In this document: in pieces, positions 27,564-36,844 of the stretch
Position numbering within the stretch: position 1 is the stretch's first letter
Layout of the letters: the number at the start of each line of letters is the position of its first letter
NCBI RefSeq assembly: GCF_029360805.1
Contig: NZ_JARKNC010000010.1
Span: forward strand, 299,287 to 363,286
From: Daejeonella sp. JGW-45
Lineage (GTDB): Bacteria > Bacteroidota > Bacteroidia > Sphingobacteriales > Sphingobacteriaceae
Direction: 5' to 3'
DNA: 64,000 nt
Translations under genes and position numbers: made by a program
Notes under the pieces: generated by a model
What the model was told of the DNA's origin: nothing
What the model saw: the letters and a program-made list of their open reading frames with translations, nothing else
Databases searched by the model: none

Positions 27564-28760
27564 TTGAAAAAGAAGGTAATTATTCTTGGTGCGTCCCGCT
27601 TTCAGACGAAAGGGATAATAGAGGCAAAAAGGGCAGGTTTCTATATTGTGGCCTTAGATAGAAATCCGAAATCGCCAGGCTTTGATTGGGCTGATGAAGG
27701 AATTGTATGTGATATTGCTGATAAAGAGAAGGTCTTGCAAATTGCTGTGGAAAAGAACATAGATGGAATCGTTGCAATAAATGATACTGGGGTTCCTGTT
27801 GCTGCTTATGTTTCCTCAGTTCTTGGATTACCAGGAATCTCAGAGGAAGTTGCCGAGCTGGCGTCAAATAAGGAACTGATGCGCAAAGTATGGATTGAGA
27901 AGGGTGTGCCATGCCCCAAGGTCTTTGTTGCTACGACTATGAACGAATTTAAAACCGGATTTGAGTATATTGGTTTTCCTTGTATTCTTAAACCCGCACA
28001 TGGACTGGGTGGAGCAAGCAGAGGAGTAATCGTAGTTAACAATATTGAGGAGGCTCCTTTGGCTATTGAATTTTCACAAAGTTTTTACCCAGATAAGTCA
28101 ACTCTAATTGAAACATTTATTGATGCAGAATATGAGCATAGTGCTGAGGTGCTTATTTATCAAGGTGAAGCTCACGTGATTGCAATATCAGATAAAATTA
28201 AGACACCTCTTCCTTACAGGGTAGATAAGAATGTTCTATATCCGTCAATTGTTAAAGGGCGTAAATTAGCAGAACTTAAAAAGGTAATAATTGAATCTGT
28301 ATTGAGTTTAAATATTACCAACGGTGCTGCTCATGTCGAGATTGCTAGTACGAAGAAAGGATTTGTATTATTTGAACTTGGAGCGAGATGTGGGGGAGGA
28401 GGTACGGCAGAACCGATAGTACATTATTCGACAGGAATTAACTTGTTTGTCGAGATTTTACGAATTGCGGTAGGCAATCCTCCCAGTCAGGTTGCGCCAT
28501 TTAAAAGTAAAGGAGCGAATTATCATTTTTTAACCCCTGAGCCGGGAACTATAGAAGATGTGATTGGTCTTGATACTATTTTGCAATTGGATGGCATTTT
28601 GGATGCCGAGTTTTTCAAAGGCCCTGGTGACGTAATCACGCGGGTTAAAGACGGCACCGAAAGATCGGGATTCATTATTGCTGTCGGCGAAACACGCGAA
28701 GAGGCATTTATAAAGGGAGAAAAAGCGGAGAACCTACTACAGGTTACATTTAGGAAATAA
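27564..28760 (+). CDS. ATP-grasp ligase (CarB/PurK-type)
   Basis: A 398-residue ATP-grasp enzyme: N-terminal preATP-grasp domain (KVIILGASRFQTKGIIEAKRAG), ATP-binding core (PCILKPAHGLGGASRGV, about 138-154), and metal-binding GFVLFELGARCGGGGT. These enzymes join a carboxylate, activated as acyl phosphate, to an amine or thiol. The start is TTG directly after the upstream stop, and the natural N-terminus begins there. In a sugar operon, between an aldolase and an aminotransferase, the likely job is amide bond formation between a small acid and an amino sugar. The substrate is inferred. Confidence 0.82.
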   Translation: MKKKVIILGASRFQTKGIIEAKRAGFYIVALDRNPKSPGFDWADEGIVCDIADKEKVLQIAVEKNIDGIVAINDTGVPVAAYVSSVLGLPGISEEVAELASNKELMRKVWIEKGVPCPKVFVATTMNEFKTGFEYIGFPCILKPAHGLGGASRGVIVVNNIEEAPLAIEFSQSFYPDKSTLIETFIDAEYEHSAEVLIYQGEAHVIAISDKIKTPLPYRVDKNVLYPSIVKGRKLAELKKVIIESVLSLNITNGAAHVEIASTKKGFVLFELGARCGGGGTAEPIVHYSTGINLFVEILRIAVGNPPSQVAPFKSKGANYHFLTPEPGTIEDVIGLDTILQLDGILDAEFFKGPGDVITRVKDGTERSGFIIAVGETREEAFIKGEKAENLLQVTFRK

Positions 28761-28773
28761 TCTGCATTGGAAA

Positions 28774-29931
28774 ATGAATATTGATTACATTAAACCTACT
28801 GCCGCGGTTGCACTCGCAGACGAAGCTAGAAAGCTGGAAGGGATAGGGATACCGATTATTAAATTGCAGACAGGAGATCCTGATTTTAGCACACACCATA
28901 AAATATGTGATTCCGCAAACGCAGCGTTGAAGAGCGGGATGACCCACTATAGTTTGTCACAAGGGCTACCTGTTTTAAGACAGAAGATATCTGAAGAGCT
29001 TAATAAGGAGTTGTCAAGTAATTTTTTGGATCAAAATTGGATTTTGATTACAAATGGGGCTGCTGAGGGAATCTATTCTGTTATGGCCTCTTTATTGGAA
29101 CAAGCAGACGAGATAATTATTCTTGAACCCAACTGGCCAACAGTTGATTCTTTAGGTACTCTACTAGGTGGAAAAACATTGAAAATTAATACGCTGAATA
29201 GCGTAGAAAGCATATTGAACCAGCTGGAAAAGTCATATACAGACAAAACTAAAATGCTATGTTTTAACTCCCCTAATAATCCAACGGGCTTAGTCTATGA
29301 CCAGTTTACAATTGACTCCATTTGCAATTGGGCAATAGAAAAGGATTTGTACATTTTAGCAGATGAAGTATACAGGTATCTTCAATTTTCGTCATTAGAA
29401 AGTACGTCGCTATCAAATTTACTCAATTACAATAAATATATCTTTGTAGATAGCTTTTCTAAAAAGTTTGCTATGACGGGATGGAGAATAGGTTATGTAG
29501 CTGCACATCCGTCCACCTTAAATAAGATTTCCAAAGCATCGCAACTCACGATTACTCATGTTGCACCTTTCGTTCAAATGGCTGCATTAACGGCAATGGT
29601 CGACGATGATTCACTTGAATATTGTGTTGAGATGAAAAGCATCTATAATCAGAGACGTTTGGCATTAATTAATATTTGCCGGGAACTGGGCTTGGATTTA
29701 TTAACTCCGACTGGTGGATTTTATTTATTCATTCGTCTTGGAAAGGGAATCGATGATGTAGCGTTTTGTCAACGGATGTTGAAAGAAAAGCAAACTTGCA
29801 TTGTACCTGGGTCCGCATTTGGAGCTTCAGGGAGAAATTGCATCAGAATCTCTTTCGCAACTGAGTTAGAAACAACGATAGAAGGAGTAAATCGTATTGC
29901 CGAAATGATATCAACACAAAATTATGAGTAA
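28774..29931 (+). CDS. Class I/II aminotransferase (aspartate aminotransferase-like)
   Basis: A 385-residue fold-type I PLP enzyme of the amino-acid kind, not of the DegT sugar kind. PLP lysine is Lys230 in SFSKKFAMTGWRIGY. Also seen are LQTGDPDFST, MTHYSLSQGLPVLR, NSPNNPTG and the substrate-carboxylate arginine region CIRISFA. It converts a 2-oxo acid to an amino acid. Such an enzyme is out of place in a plain O-antigen operon, and coupling to the aldolase upstream would give a non-standard amino acid. Its stop overlaps the amidotransferase gene by eight bases. Confidence 0.85.
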   Translation: MNIDYIKPTAAVALADEARKLEGIGIPIIKLQTGDPDFSTHHKICDSANAALKSGMTHYSLSQGLPVLRQKISEELNKELSSNFLDQNWILITNGAAEGIYSVMASLLEQADEIIILEPNWPTVDSLGTLLGGKTLKINTLNSVESILNQLEKSYTDKTKMLCFNSPNNPTGLVYDQFTIDSICNWAIEKDLYILADEVYRYLQFSSLESTSLSNLLNYNKYIFVDSFSKKFAMTGWRIGYVAAHPSTLNKISKASQLTITHVAPFVQMAALTAMVDDDSLEYCVEMKSIYNQRRLALINICRELGLDLLTPTGGFYLFIRLGKGIDDVAFCQRMLKEKQTCIVPGSAFGASGRNCIRISFATELETTIEGVNRIAEMISTQNYE

Positions 29932-31075
29932 GGAATTGAAAATTTGTAGTCGTTGTATCTACGACAGCTTAATAAAAGGGATAACCTTCGACAATGAGGG
30001 TGTATGTAATTACTGTCATCAAGTAGAAAAGCTTAAATTGGAGTACAAGACGGGAAGTCCTCAAGGTGCACAAGATCTTGAAATAATAATTGAGGAGATC
30101 AAAAGAGCAGGGAAAGGAAAAAAATATGACTGTGTAGTAGGGGTAAGCGGAGGTACCGACAGTAGTTTTCTTTTAGCGAAAGCCGTTGAATGGGGTCTAC
30201 GGCCATTGGCAGCTCACTATGACAATACTTGGAATACATCGATTTCAACGGAGAACATAAGAAAAGTAACGAGTAAATTAGGTGTAGATTTGTTTACTAT
30301 TGTTGTTGATAATAAGGAATCGGATGACATTTTTCGCTCCTTTTTACATGCCGGAGTACCAGAATTCGATTGTCCTACAGATATTGCCTTGGCTGAAACG
30401 TTATATCGTGCGGCTTCCAAGCATAAAATATCATACTTGCTGGAAGGTCATAGTTTTATTACTGAAGGGGTTTCACCTATGAGCAATAATTATTTTGATG
30501 GAAAATATATAGAAGACATTCACAATAAGTACGGCAAGCTTACGATGAAGACTTTTCCGAATATGACATTTTTTAACTTTTTAAAATGGACTCTTTTCAA
30601 AAGAATTAGAAAAATTCGGCCATTGTGGTATATAGATTATAATAAGGAAGCGGCTAGGAAATATCTGGAGGAAACATTCGATTGGAAATATTACGGCGGC
30701 CATCACATGGAGAATAGATCCTCTGCTTTCGGGCTAAGTGTGTATTTACCGACAAAATTTAAAATTGATAATAGAAAATGGGCGTTGGCTGCCTCAGCCC
30801 GGGGAGGGTTTTTAAGTCGTGAAGAAGCTCTTGCAATTTATAATTCTCCTATAGAAGAGAACCCTGAGCTTATCGAGTATGTAAAAAAACGCTTATCGTT
30901 GTCTGATGAGGAATATGATCAAATCATAACAGGCCAAAAAAGAAGTTTTCGAGATTTTAAAACATATAAAAAGAGGTTTGAGCTTCTAAGACCATTGTTT
31001 CATATTCTTGCGAAAGCTAATCTAGTACCTATGAGCTTTTATATAAAATATTGTTTTCCACTTGACGAAAGATGA
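29924..31075 (+). CDS. wbpG: N-acetyl sugar amidotransferase, WbpG/PseA-like
   Basis: A 383-residue PP-loop ATPase: SGGTDSS at 75-81, preceded by a probable zinc site (Cys8, Cys11, Cys28, Cys31 in CSRC and CNYC) and followed by GHSFITEGVSP. The family turns an N-acetyl group of a sugar nucleotide into an acetamidino group with ammonia from a HisH/HisF-like pair, as in P. aeruginosa B-band O-antigen (WbpG with HisH2/HisF2) or pseudaminic acid (PseA). The hisH- and hisF-like genes follow directly, overlapping, so the three-part complex is complete here. Confidence 0.93.
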   Translation: MSKELKICSRCIYDSLIKGITFDNEGVCNYCHQVEKLKLEYKTGSPQGAQDLEIIIEEIKRAGKGKKYDCVVGVSGGTDSSFLLAKAVEWGLRPLAAHYDNTWNTSISTENIRKVTSKLGVDLFTIVVDNKESDDIFRSFLHAGVPEFDCPTDIALAETLYRAASKHKISYLLEGHSFITEGVSPMSNNYFDGKYIEDIHNKYGKLTMKTFPNMTFFNFLKWTLFKRIRKIRPLWYIDYNKEAARKYLEETFDWKYYGGHHMENRSSAFGLSVYLPTKFKIDNRKWALAASARGGFLSREEALAIYNSPIEENPELIEYVKKRLSLSDEEYDQIITGQKRSFRDFKTYKKRFELLRPLFHILAKANLVPMSFYIKYCFPLDER

Positions 31076-31680
31076 TAGCAATAATTGACTACGGAATGGG
31101 GAATCTAGGCTCTGTTTTGAATATGTTTAAGTATATAGGAGTTAACGCGAAGGTGACTAGTGATTTCAATGAAATCAAAAAAGCGCAAAAAATTCTCTTG
31201 CCTGGGGTAGGCTCATTTGACAAAGCGATGGAACGAATCAATAACTATGGGCTTCGTGAAATTTTAGATGAACAAGCTCTCCTTCAAAAAAAGCCAGTGT
31301 TGGGAATTTGTTTAGGAATGCAGCTCTTAACGCGAGGCAGTGAAGAAGGTTCGCTTCCAGGATTGGGATGGATTGATGCTTCGGCATCACGTTTCCCACT
31401 TATTCCGAAATTGAGAATTCCTCATATGGGCTGGAATTCCGTTACGCCACTAACTCCTAGCCCTCTCACCGAAAATCTTCCGTACGACAGCCGATTTTAC
31501 TTTGTACATTCGTTTAGCGTTCACGTGGATAAGGCTGAGAACAGCATTTTAAAATGTTCGTATGGGATCGACTTCGATGCAGCAATTCAAAAAGAAAATA
31601 TCTATGGTGCTCAATTTCACCCGGAAAAAAGCCACAAATATGGAATGCAGTTGCTGAAAAACTTTGCTCACCTAACATGA
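31072..31680 (+). CDS. hisH: Glutamine amidotransferase, HisH2-like
   Basis: A 202-residue class I glutamine amidotransferase. Cys80 lies in GICLGMQLL, and the His-Glu pair is in FHPEKSHKYG near residue 190. It releases ammonia from glutamine. In histidine synthesis HisH partners with HisF, but here no other his gene is present and the amidotransferase WbpG gene sits directly upstream, so this is the amidine-specific paralogue. It overlaps both neighbours by four bases. Confidence 0.92.
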   Translation: MIAIIDYGMGNLGSVLNMFKYIGVNAKVTSDFNEIKKAQKILLPGVGSFDKAMERINNYGLREILDEQALLQKKPVLGICLGMQLLTRGSEEGSLPGLGWIDASASRFPLIPKLRIPHMGWNSVTPLTPSPLTENLPYDSRFYFVHSFSVHVDKAENSILKCSYGIDFDAAIQKENIYGAQFHPEKSHKYGMQLLKNFAHLT

Positions 31681-32438
31681 TCAAGGCAAGAGTAATTCCC
31701 GCCCTTCTATTGAAAGATGAAGGATTGGTCAAAACACGAAAATTTAACAGACCACAATATATTGGAGATCCAATAAACACGGTCAGAATATTTAACGAGT
31801 TAGAAGTTGATGAATTAATCTTCCTTGATATCGGTGCAAGCCCTCAGGCTAGATCGCCAGATTTAAAAATCCTGAGAGAAATAGCTAACGAATGTTTTAT
31901 GCCCCTAGGTTATGGAGGTGGTTTGTTCAATTTTGAAGTTGTAAAGTCAATTTTCGACATTGGGTTCGAAAAAGTCGTTCTAAATACGGTTTTACATACA
32001 AATCCTCATTTCATATCTGAGATCGCAGAGCATTATGGCAACCAGGCTATCGTTGCAGCTATTGATGTGAAAAAGAATTTTTGGGGACATTATGAAGTTT
32101 GGACTCTGAGTGGAAAAAACAACACAAAAAAAAACCCGGTGGAATGGGCTGCGGAATTAGAGCAAAACGGAGCCGGTGAAATATTATTGACTTCTATTGA
32201 CAGGGAAGGAACGTGGGAGGGATTTGATATAAATTTGACACGAAAAATATCCGACGCAGTAAACGTTCCCGTGATCGCTCATGGCGGCTGCGGCAAAATA
32301 AGCCATATTAAACAAGTAGTCGAGGACGGGCATGCGGCGGCTGTCGCATTGGGAAGTATGGTTGTGTACCAGCAGAGAAATATGGGAGTTCTTGTAAATT
32401 TCCCGGACAAACAACACTTAGAATCAATTTTGAAATAA
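31677..32438 (+). CDS. hisF: HisF2-like ammonia-channel cyclase subunit
   Basis: A 253-residue TIM barrel starting at ATG 31677 inside the hisH stop (ATGA); the frame itself opens 123 bases earlier. It shows the HisF plan: KARVIPALLLKDEGLVKT, LGYGGGLFNFEVV, VAAIDVKKNFWG, ILLTSIDREGTWEGFDINL and VIAHGGCGKISH. In the sugar-amidine pathway this subunit channels ammonia to WbpG. It contains an A9 tract (32126-32134). The stop and the next start share TAATG. Confidence 0.92.
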   Translation: MIKARVIPALLLKDEGLVKTRKFNRPQYIGDPINTVRIFNELEVDELIFLDIGASPQARSPDLKILREIANECFMPLGYGGGLFNFEVVKSIFDIGFEKVVLNTVLHTNPHFISEIAEHYGNQAIVAAIDVKKNFWGHYEVWTLSGKNNTKKNPVEWAAELEQNGAGEILLTSIDREGTWEGFDINLTRKISDAVNVPVIAHGGCGKISHIKQVVEDGHAAAVALGSMVVYQQRNMGVLVNFPDKQHLESILK

Positions 32439-33163
32439 TGACAACCTCATTTACATTCACATATTTAGAGAAGGAATTGAAAAGCCTTATTGAAAGTGGT
32501 TACACATTTACCAATTGTATTGGGTACTATAAATTGAAGGAGCACAATAAATTACCTAAGAATCTAATTGTTTTAAGGGTTGATGTTGATCTTTCCGTGA
32601 AAAAAGCTGAAAAGCTCCTAAATATTTTCAATCGTTTGGATATCGTATCAACTTTTTTTATCCGGCTCCATGCCCGGGAATATAATCCATTTTCATTTGA
32701 AAATTATAGAATAATTAAGTCAATGGTTAACACCGGACATGAAATTGGCTATCATTCTGAGGTTGTGGACGAGGCTGTAATTTGGGGTGAAGATGAAACT
32801 TCATGTCTTATTAGAGATATCGATGTTTTTAATATGATGTATGGTGTGAAAATTAAGGGAGTAGCGAGTCACGGGGGTGGAACCGGGTATAATAATTTGG
32901 ATTATTGGAAAAACAGAAGGCCTCAAGATTTAAATTTATTATACGAAGGGTATGATTTTGAACCCACTTATAATATTTTTCAAGAAGCATTTTACATTTC
33001 TGACTCGGAATGGATTAGGTGGAAATGTTATGATAAAGGTGTTAAAGTGACCGACGATTACCGATCGCCATCCGAACACGTAAAGGATCATCATTCGTTA
33101 ATACATTTGTTAATTCACCCGGATACTTATTACGAAAATCATATCTACGATAATGAAAGATGA
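32438..33163 (+). CDS. Second atypical NodB-fold protein
   Basis: A 241-residue protein with a polysaccharide-deacetylase-like fold and no signal peptide. Motif 1 reads VLRVDVDLS (two Asp, no FDDG), and motif 2 [10 protein letters not shown] keeps one His where two are usual. [11 protein letters not shown] and a final [10 protein letters not shown] contribute further His. It is unlike its relative at 25715 in detail but shares the DVD and GHE(L/I)G features. A cytoplasmic deacylase or amide hydrolase on the amino-sugar intermediates is possible; it may also be non-catalytic. It overlaps the LpxD-like gene by 11 bases. Confidence 0.65.
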   Translation: MTTSFTFTYLEKELKSLIESGYTFTNCIGYYKLKEHNKLPKNLIVLRVDVDLSVKKAEKLLNIFNRLDIVSTFFIRLHAREYNPFSFENYRIIKSMVNTGHEIGYHSEVVDEAVIWGEDETSCLIRDIDVFNMMYGVKIKGVASHGGGTGYNNLDYWKNRRPQDLNLLYEGYDFEPTYNIFQEAFYISDSEWIRWKCYDKGVKVTDDYRSPSEHVKDHHSLIHLLIHPDTYYENHIYDNER

Positions 33164-34106
33164 TAAATTATCTATTGATGTTATAATTAAGAACAGTGGC
33201 TTTAAATGCGAGGTTGTAAATTATAACCAAGAATTATTTGTTTCGTGCATTTGTGCCACGTCTCCGGGGGATGAATCGGGTTTAACGTTTATTGATAAAG
33301 GGAGAGCGGACAAGGAACACTTGTTAAAACAAACAAGATCAAAACTTGTCCTATGCGACAAGTCTTTGAGCAATTTTGAAACGGAGAAATGCTTATTAAT
33401 TGTCGAAGAACCGAAATTGGCCTTCTCGCTATTCGCAAATAAGTTTTTTAACAATGACCCGAAACCTTCTATTCATCCATCTGCAGTCATACATAAGGAC
33501 GCAACAATTGGGAAAAATGTATTCATAGGTCCTAACTGTACTATTGGCAACGGTACAATTGGTGATAATAGCATTCTGTTTGGCAATGTCTTTATTTATG
33601 ATAACGTTAATATTGGATCGAAAGTAAAAATTGGAGCCGGTACAGTCATTGGCGCTGAAGGTTTCGGATATAATAGGGACGAGAGCGGAATACCTATACA
33701 GTTCCCCCATGTGGGAGGAGTCACGATCGAAGACGAAGTTGAAATTGGCACCAATACGTCGATAGACAGAGGAGCTTTATCAAATACCATATTAAGAAGG
33801 GGAGCTAAAATTGACAACCTTGTCCATATTGCCCATAATGTAGAAATTGGTGAATATACTTTTATCGTCGCAAACTCTATGATTGCCGGAAGTACCAAAA
33901 TTGGTAATTATTCATATGTAGCTCCCTCGGCGTCAGTTAAAGATCAATTAATTATCGGCAATAAATCTTTTTTAGGAATGGCGGCATCTTTAACTAAAAA
34001 TATTTCTGACAAGGAGGTATGGGCAGGTAACCCTGCCAGAGAGATAAATGAATTAAAGAAATTGCAAAAGGTGCTTAATTCTATGTTGTCGGAGGAAAAG
34101 AAATGA
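33153..34106 (+). CDS. LpxD-like sugar N-acyltransferase
   Basis: A 317-residue protein with the two-part build of LpxD: an N-terminal domain (about 1-100) and a left-handed beta-helix (about 105-285), then a helical tail. The catalytic His of LpxD corresponds to His228 in [10 protein letters not shown], and [13 protein letters not shown] and [23 protein letters not shown] match the family. LpxD transfers a 3-hydroxyacyl chain from ACP to a UDP-amino sugar. As no lipid A genes lie near, and a KAS III/ACP/SDR module does, I infer that it transfers that module's 3-hydroxyacyl group to an amino sugar of this glycan. Confidence 0.85.
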   Translation: MKDDKLSIDVIIKNSGFKCEVVNYNQELFVSCICATSPGDESGLTFIDKGRADKEHLLKQTRSKLVLCDKSLSNFETEKCLLIVEEPKLAFSLFANKFFNNDPKPSIHPSAVIHKDATIGKNVFIGPNCTIGNGTIGDNSILFGNVFIYDNVNIGSKVKIGAGTVIGAEGFGYNRDESGIPIQFPHVGGVTIEDEVEIGTNTSIDRGALSNTILRRGAKIDNLVHIAHNVEIGEYTFIVANSMIAGSTKIGNYSYVAPSASVKDQLIIGNKSFLGMAASLTKNISDKEVWAGNPAREINELKKLQKVLNSMLSEEKK

Positions 34107-34140
34107 AGTTGATAATTACATTAGTTTTTGTGGTAATTTC

Positions 34141-35334
34141 ATGAAAATTGCCTTAGTTGGCAATATGAACAATACATTCAGTTCATTAGCCAGATATTTT
34201 CTCGATATTGGTTTTGACGTAAAATTATATAGGTTTTCTAACGAACCCGAGCACTTTTCCGTACAGGCCGATTCTTTCGACCCCCGTCTTATAAATCAGG
34301 TAGAAATACTTCCGTTTGTATCAACTTCAAACGTTTTCTCCAAAGCAGTTAAATGCAAATTCAAAGAGATTAGGAGTAATTGCGATTATGTATTTGCGTG
34401 CGGCTATGCACCCGCCTGGTTTCATAAAGCAAATTGCAAGATAGATTTTTTGCTGCCATACGGGTCAGATATTTATGATCTGCCCTTCTTTAGGTTTTCT
34501 TTGAATCCTAAATTCTTTTTTAGCAATTGGGTGTTTAGTAAATTTCAGCAAGCAGGAATCAAAAATGCTGAATTGTTAATAATGGAGAAACAATCAGTAG
34601 AGACTGAAGTGAAAGTACAAAGACTACGCGGACTAGCTGGACGCAGGAGTTACAATGCAATTCCGATGCTCCATCTGCCGACATACGAAAACCTCGACAC
34701 AGGGTTAGGGGAAATAACTTCGGAGTTTCATGATTCTGTCCGGCGTTTAAGAGCAAAGTTTGATTTTCTGTTATTCCACCATTCCCGTCATTCTTGGCTA
34801 AACCCGCCAGCTGGGATAGAGCAAAAGGGGAATAATTTATTATTTGAAGGGCTGAGAGATTTTTTATTGGCCAACCCCTTAGTAAGTGCTGCAGTAGTTA
34901 CGTTAGACTATGGTGTTGATGTGCAGAACAGCAAAAACTTGATTTTTAAACTTGGCCTTCAAGATAACGTGTTTTGGTTCCCTAAACAAAAGCGTATTGA
35001 CTTAATGATGGGTATATCCGTATGCGATGTAGTTGTAGCCGAACTTACTGGAGGATATAATTTATATGGTACAGTAATGGAAGCATTATGTAAAGGTAAA
35101 CCTATAATCCAAAGTCGGGAAAGAGATAAGTATGAAAATATTTATAAAGATGGGCTGCATAACGCTTTATCCGTGGAAAATTACAATAGTGTAGGCGATT
35201 TACTCACTGATTATTGGGCGAACCGTAGTTTTTACAACGAATCTGCAAAGAAAGGCTCAAAATGGTATAACGACAATATTGTCTCGCCATTTATGAATGA
35301 AATTAGTCGAATAATAGAAAGCAAGCGTGAATAA
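34141..35334 (+). CDS. Predicted GT-B glycosyltransferase
   Basis: A 397-residue protein, probably GT-B fold, but diverged. The N-terminal domain starts MKIALVGNMNNTFSSLARYF, and the C-terminal part has the donor-site pattern VVVAELTGGYNLYGTVMEALCKGKPII, equivalent to the E(x7)E region of GT4 enzymes. The segment LLFHHSRHSWLNPP is typical of a small group of Bacteroidota sugar-operon proteins. Donor and acceptor are unknown. Its end overlaps wzx (GTG start) by eight bases. Confidence 0.65.
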   Translation: MKIALVGNMNNTFSSLARYFLDIGFDVKLYRFSNEPEHFSVQADSFDPRLINQVEILPFVSTSNVFSKAVKCKFKEIRSNCDYVFACGYAPAWFHKANCKIDFLLPYGSDIYDLPFFRFSLNPKFFFSNWVFSKFQQAGIKNAELLIMEKQSVETEVKVQRLRGLAGRRSYNAIPMLHLPTYENLDTGLGEITSEFHDSVRRLRAKFDFLLFHHSRHSWLNPPAGIEQKGNNLLFEGLRDFLLANPLVSAAVVTLDYGVDVQNSKNLIFKLGLQDNVFWFPKQKRIDLMMGISVCDVVVAELTGGYNLYGTVMEALCKGKPIIQSRERDKYENIYKDGLHNALSVENYNSVGDLLTDYWANRSFYNESAKKGSKWYNDNIVSPFMNEISRIIESKRE

Positions 35335-36829
35335 TCGGATAGATTATTTAAAGTCATTAAATACTTTTAGTAAATTCAAATTACTGTTGAAAGACTCGGT
35401 AGTGTTTGGCGGATTGAATGCTCTATCGAAATTTTTTTCTCTATTTCTTACACCATTATTTACCTCGTTATTAAGTAAAGCTGATTACGGCATCATGGAT
35501 CTATTAAATCCGTTAATGTCCATTTCCGGAACCATAATAATTTTAGGTATGGATAGTGCGGTAGCGAGATTTTACTATCAAACAGATAATGTAAAAGAAA
35601 GAAAACAGGTAGTTAGTAATGGGTTTTGGGCCCAGATAATATCGTCGATTTTTGTGGTAGGTTTTATTTTATGCTTCAAGACGATTATATTAACTTTTTA
35701 TCTTAAACATAATTATAATGCTTCTCAGGATCTGTATTTACAAGTTATGGCGGGGATAATATTACTATCGACTCCAATAAGATTTGTGCAAAATTTATTA
35801 ATCTGGACATATGAGAAAAAGAAGTATGCAGTTTTAACAGGTGGATTTGTGATACTAAATTTTCTGTCAATTGTAGGAAGTATGTATGTGTTCCGTGATA
35901 AATTGCTAGCCGTATTTATCGGTCAATTATTTCCAGGAATCATATTCGCTATTATGTCTTTAGTTTATATCCGAGGTTATTTACTGCCAAAGATAAATTG
36001 GATTTTATTAAAGGACATGATGAAATTTGGACTGCCCTTAGTTCTATTAGCCTTAATACCAGCCCTAATTCCAGCTTTAGACAGATCATTTATTAATAAA
36101 TTTAGCGGACTGGAAGAAGTTGCTAACTATGGTATTGGATATCGTATCGCAACACTAATTGCCCTGCCTATAAGTAGTATAAGTACTGCCTTGGGTCCTT
36201 TTATCTTAGGCTTGCACAAAGAGGAGAATGCAGAGCGGTTATTCAATATCATAAGCTATGCAATTATTCTGTTAGTAAGTACTCTCATCATTTTTTTAGT
36301 AACACTATCACCACTTATTATAAAGATACTTGCCTCGCGGCATTATATGCCAGGGATAGTGGTAGTAGCGCCATTGAGCTTTTATTTTCTTTTGGATATG
36401 CTTAAAGGAATTTGCGCTTCCGGAATCGACTTATCAATGAAGACGTACTGGAACTTGATGTTATATCCGGTCGGACTTTTGTTTTTATATATGGCCCTGG
36501 CTACATTAACTCCTTTGTATGGTATAATTGGGGCGGCGATTGCATTGTTCCTGTCAGCATTGATCAACTTTAATTTATTTACGTTAGTAGGAAGACGATT
36601 ATACCCTTTTAAATATAATCAACTTAAGATGTCCTTTTTGGTTCTGTTCGCATTTTTCATGTCTTTTGCATTAAGTCTAAATTTTGAAAATAGCTATTAT
36701 TATGCGTATGGTGCCATTTTGCTAGTGATATTCCCCATTTGCGGCTTTATGGTGTTTATTAGTCGTGATCAACGTGAGTCGCTTAAAATCATCGTGAAAC
36801 AGCAAATTTTAAAAAGAAACATCAAGTGA
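35327..36829 (+). CDS. wzx: Wzx-type oligosaccharide flippase
   Basis: A 500-residue MATE/MOP-type membrane protein with about 12-14 helices. The N-terminal LLKDSVVFGGLNALSKFFSLFLTPLFTSLLSKADYGIMDLL and the following SAVARFYYQTD are classic for Wzx/RfbX proteins. It would flip the undecaprenyl-linked repeat unit made by the operon across the inner membrane. It starts at GTG within the preceding gene's end. A second flippase gene lies at 55856-57091, so two different glycans may be exported. Confidence 0.92.
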   Translation: MNNRIDYLKSLNTFSKFKLLLKDSVVFGGLNALSKFFSLFLTPLFTSLLSKADYGIMDLLNPLMSISGTIIILGMDSAVARFYYQTDNVKERKQVVSNGFWAQIISSIFVVGFILCFKTIILTFYLKHNYNASQDLYLQVMAGIILLSTPIRFVQNLLIWTYEKKKYAVLTGGFVILNFLSIVGSMYVFRDKLLAVFIGQLFPGIIFAIMSLVYIRGYLLPKINWILLKDMMKFGLPLVLLALIPALIPALDRSFINKFSGLEEVANYGIGYRIATLIALPISSISTALGPFILGLHKEENAERLFNIISYAIILLVSTLIIFLVTLSPLIIKILASRHYMPGIVVVAPLSFYFLLDMLKGICASGIDLSMKTYWNLMLYPVGLLFLYMALATLTPLYGIIGAAIALFLSALINFNLFTLVGRRLYPFKYNQLKMSFLVLFAFFMSFALSLNFENSYYYAYGAILLVIFPICGFMVFISRDQRESLKIIVKQQILKRNIK

Positions 36830-36844
36830 CAGGGAGTTAGAATT

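Noticed and set aside
31072-32438. Histidine biosynthesis genes
   Set aside because: Only hisH and hisF occur, overlapping a WbpG-like gene in a sugar operon, so they are the amidine-specific paralogues.
33153-34106. Housekeeping lpxD for lipid A
   Set aside because: No lpxA, lpxB or fabZ beside it. It overlaps a NodB-like gene inside the glycan operon. The housekeeping copy should be elsewhere.
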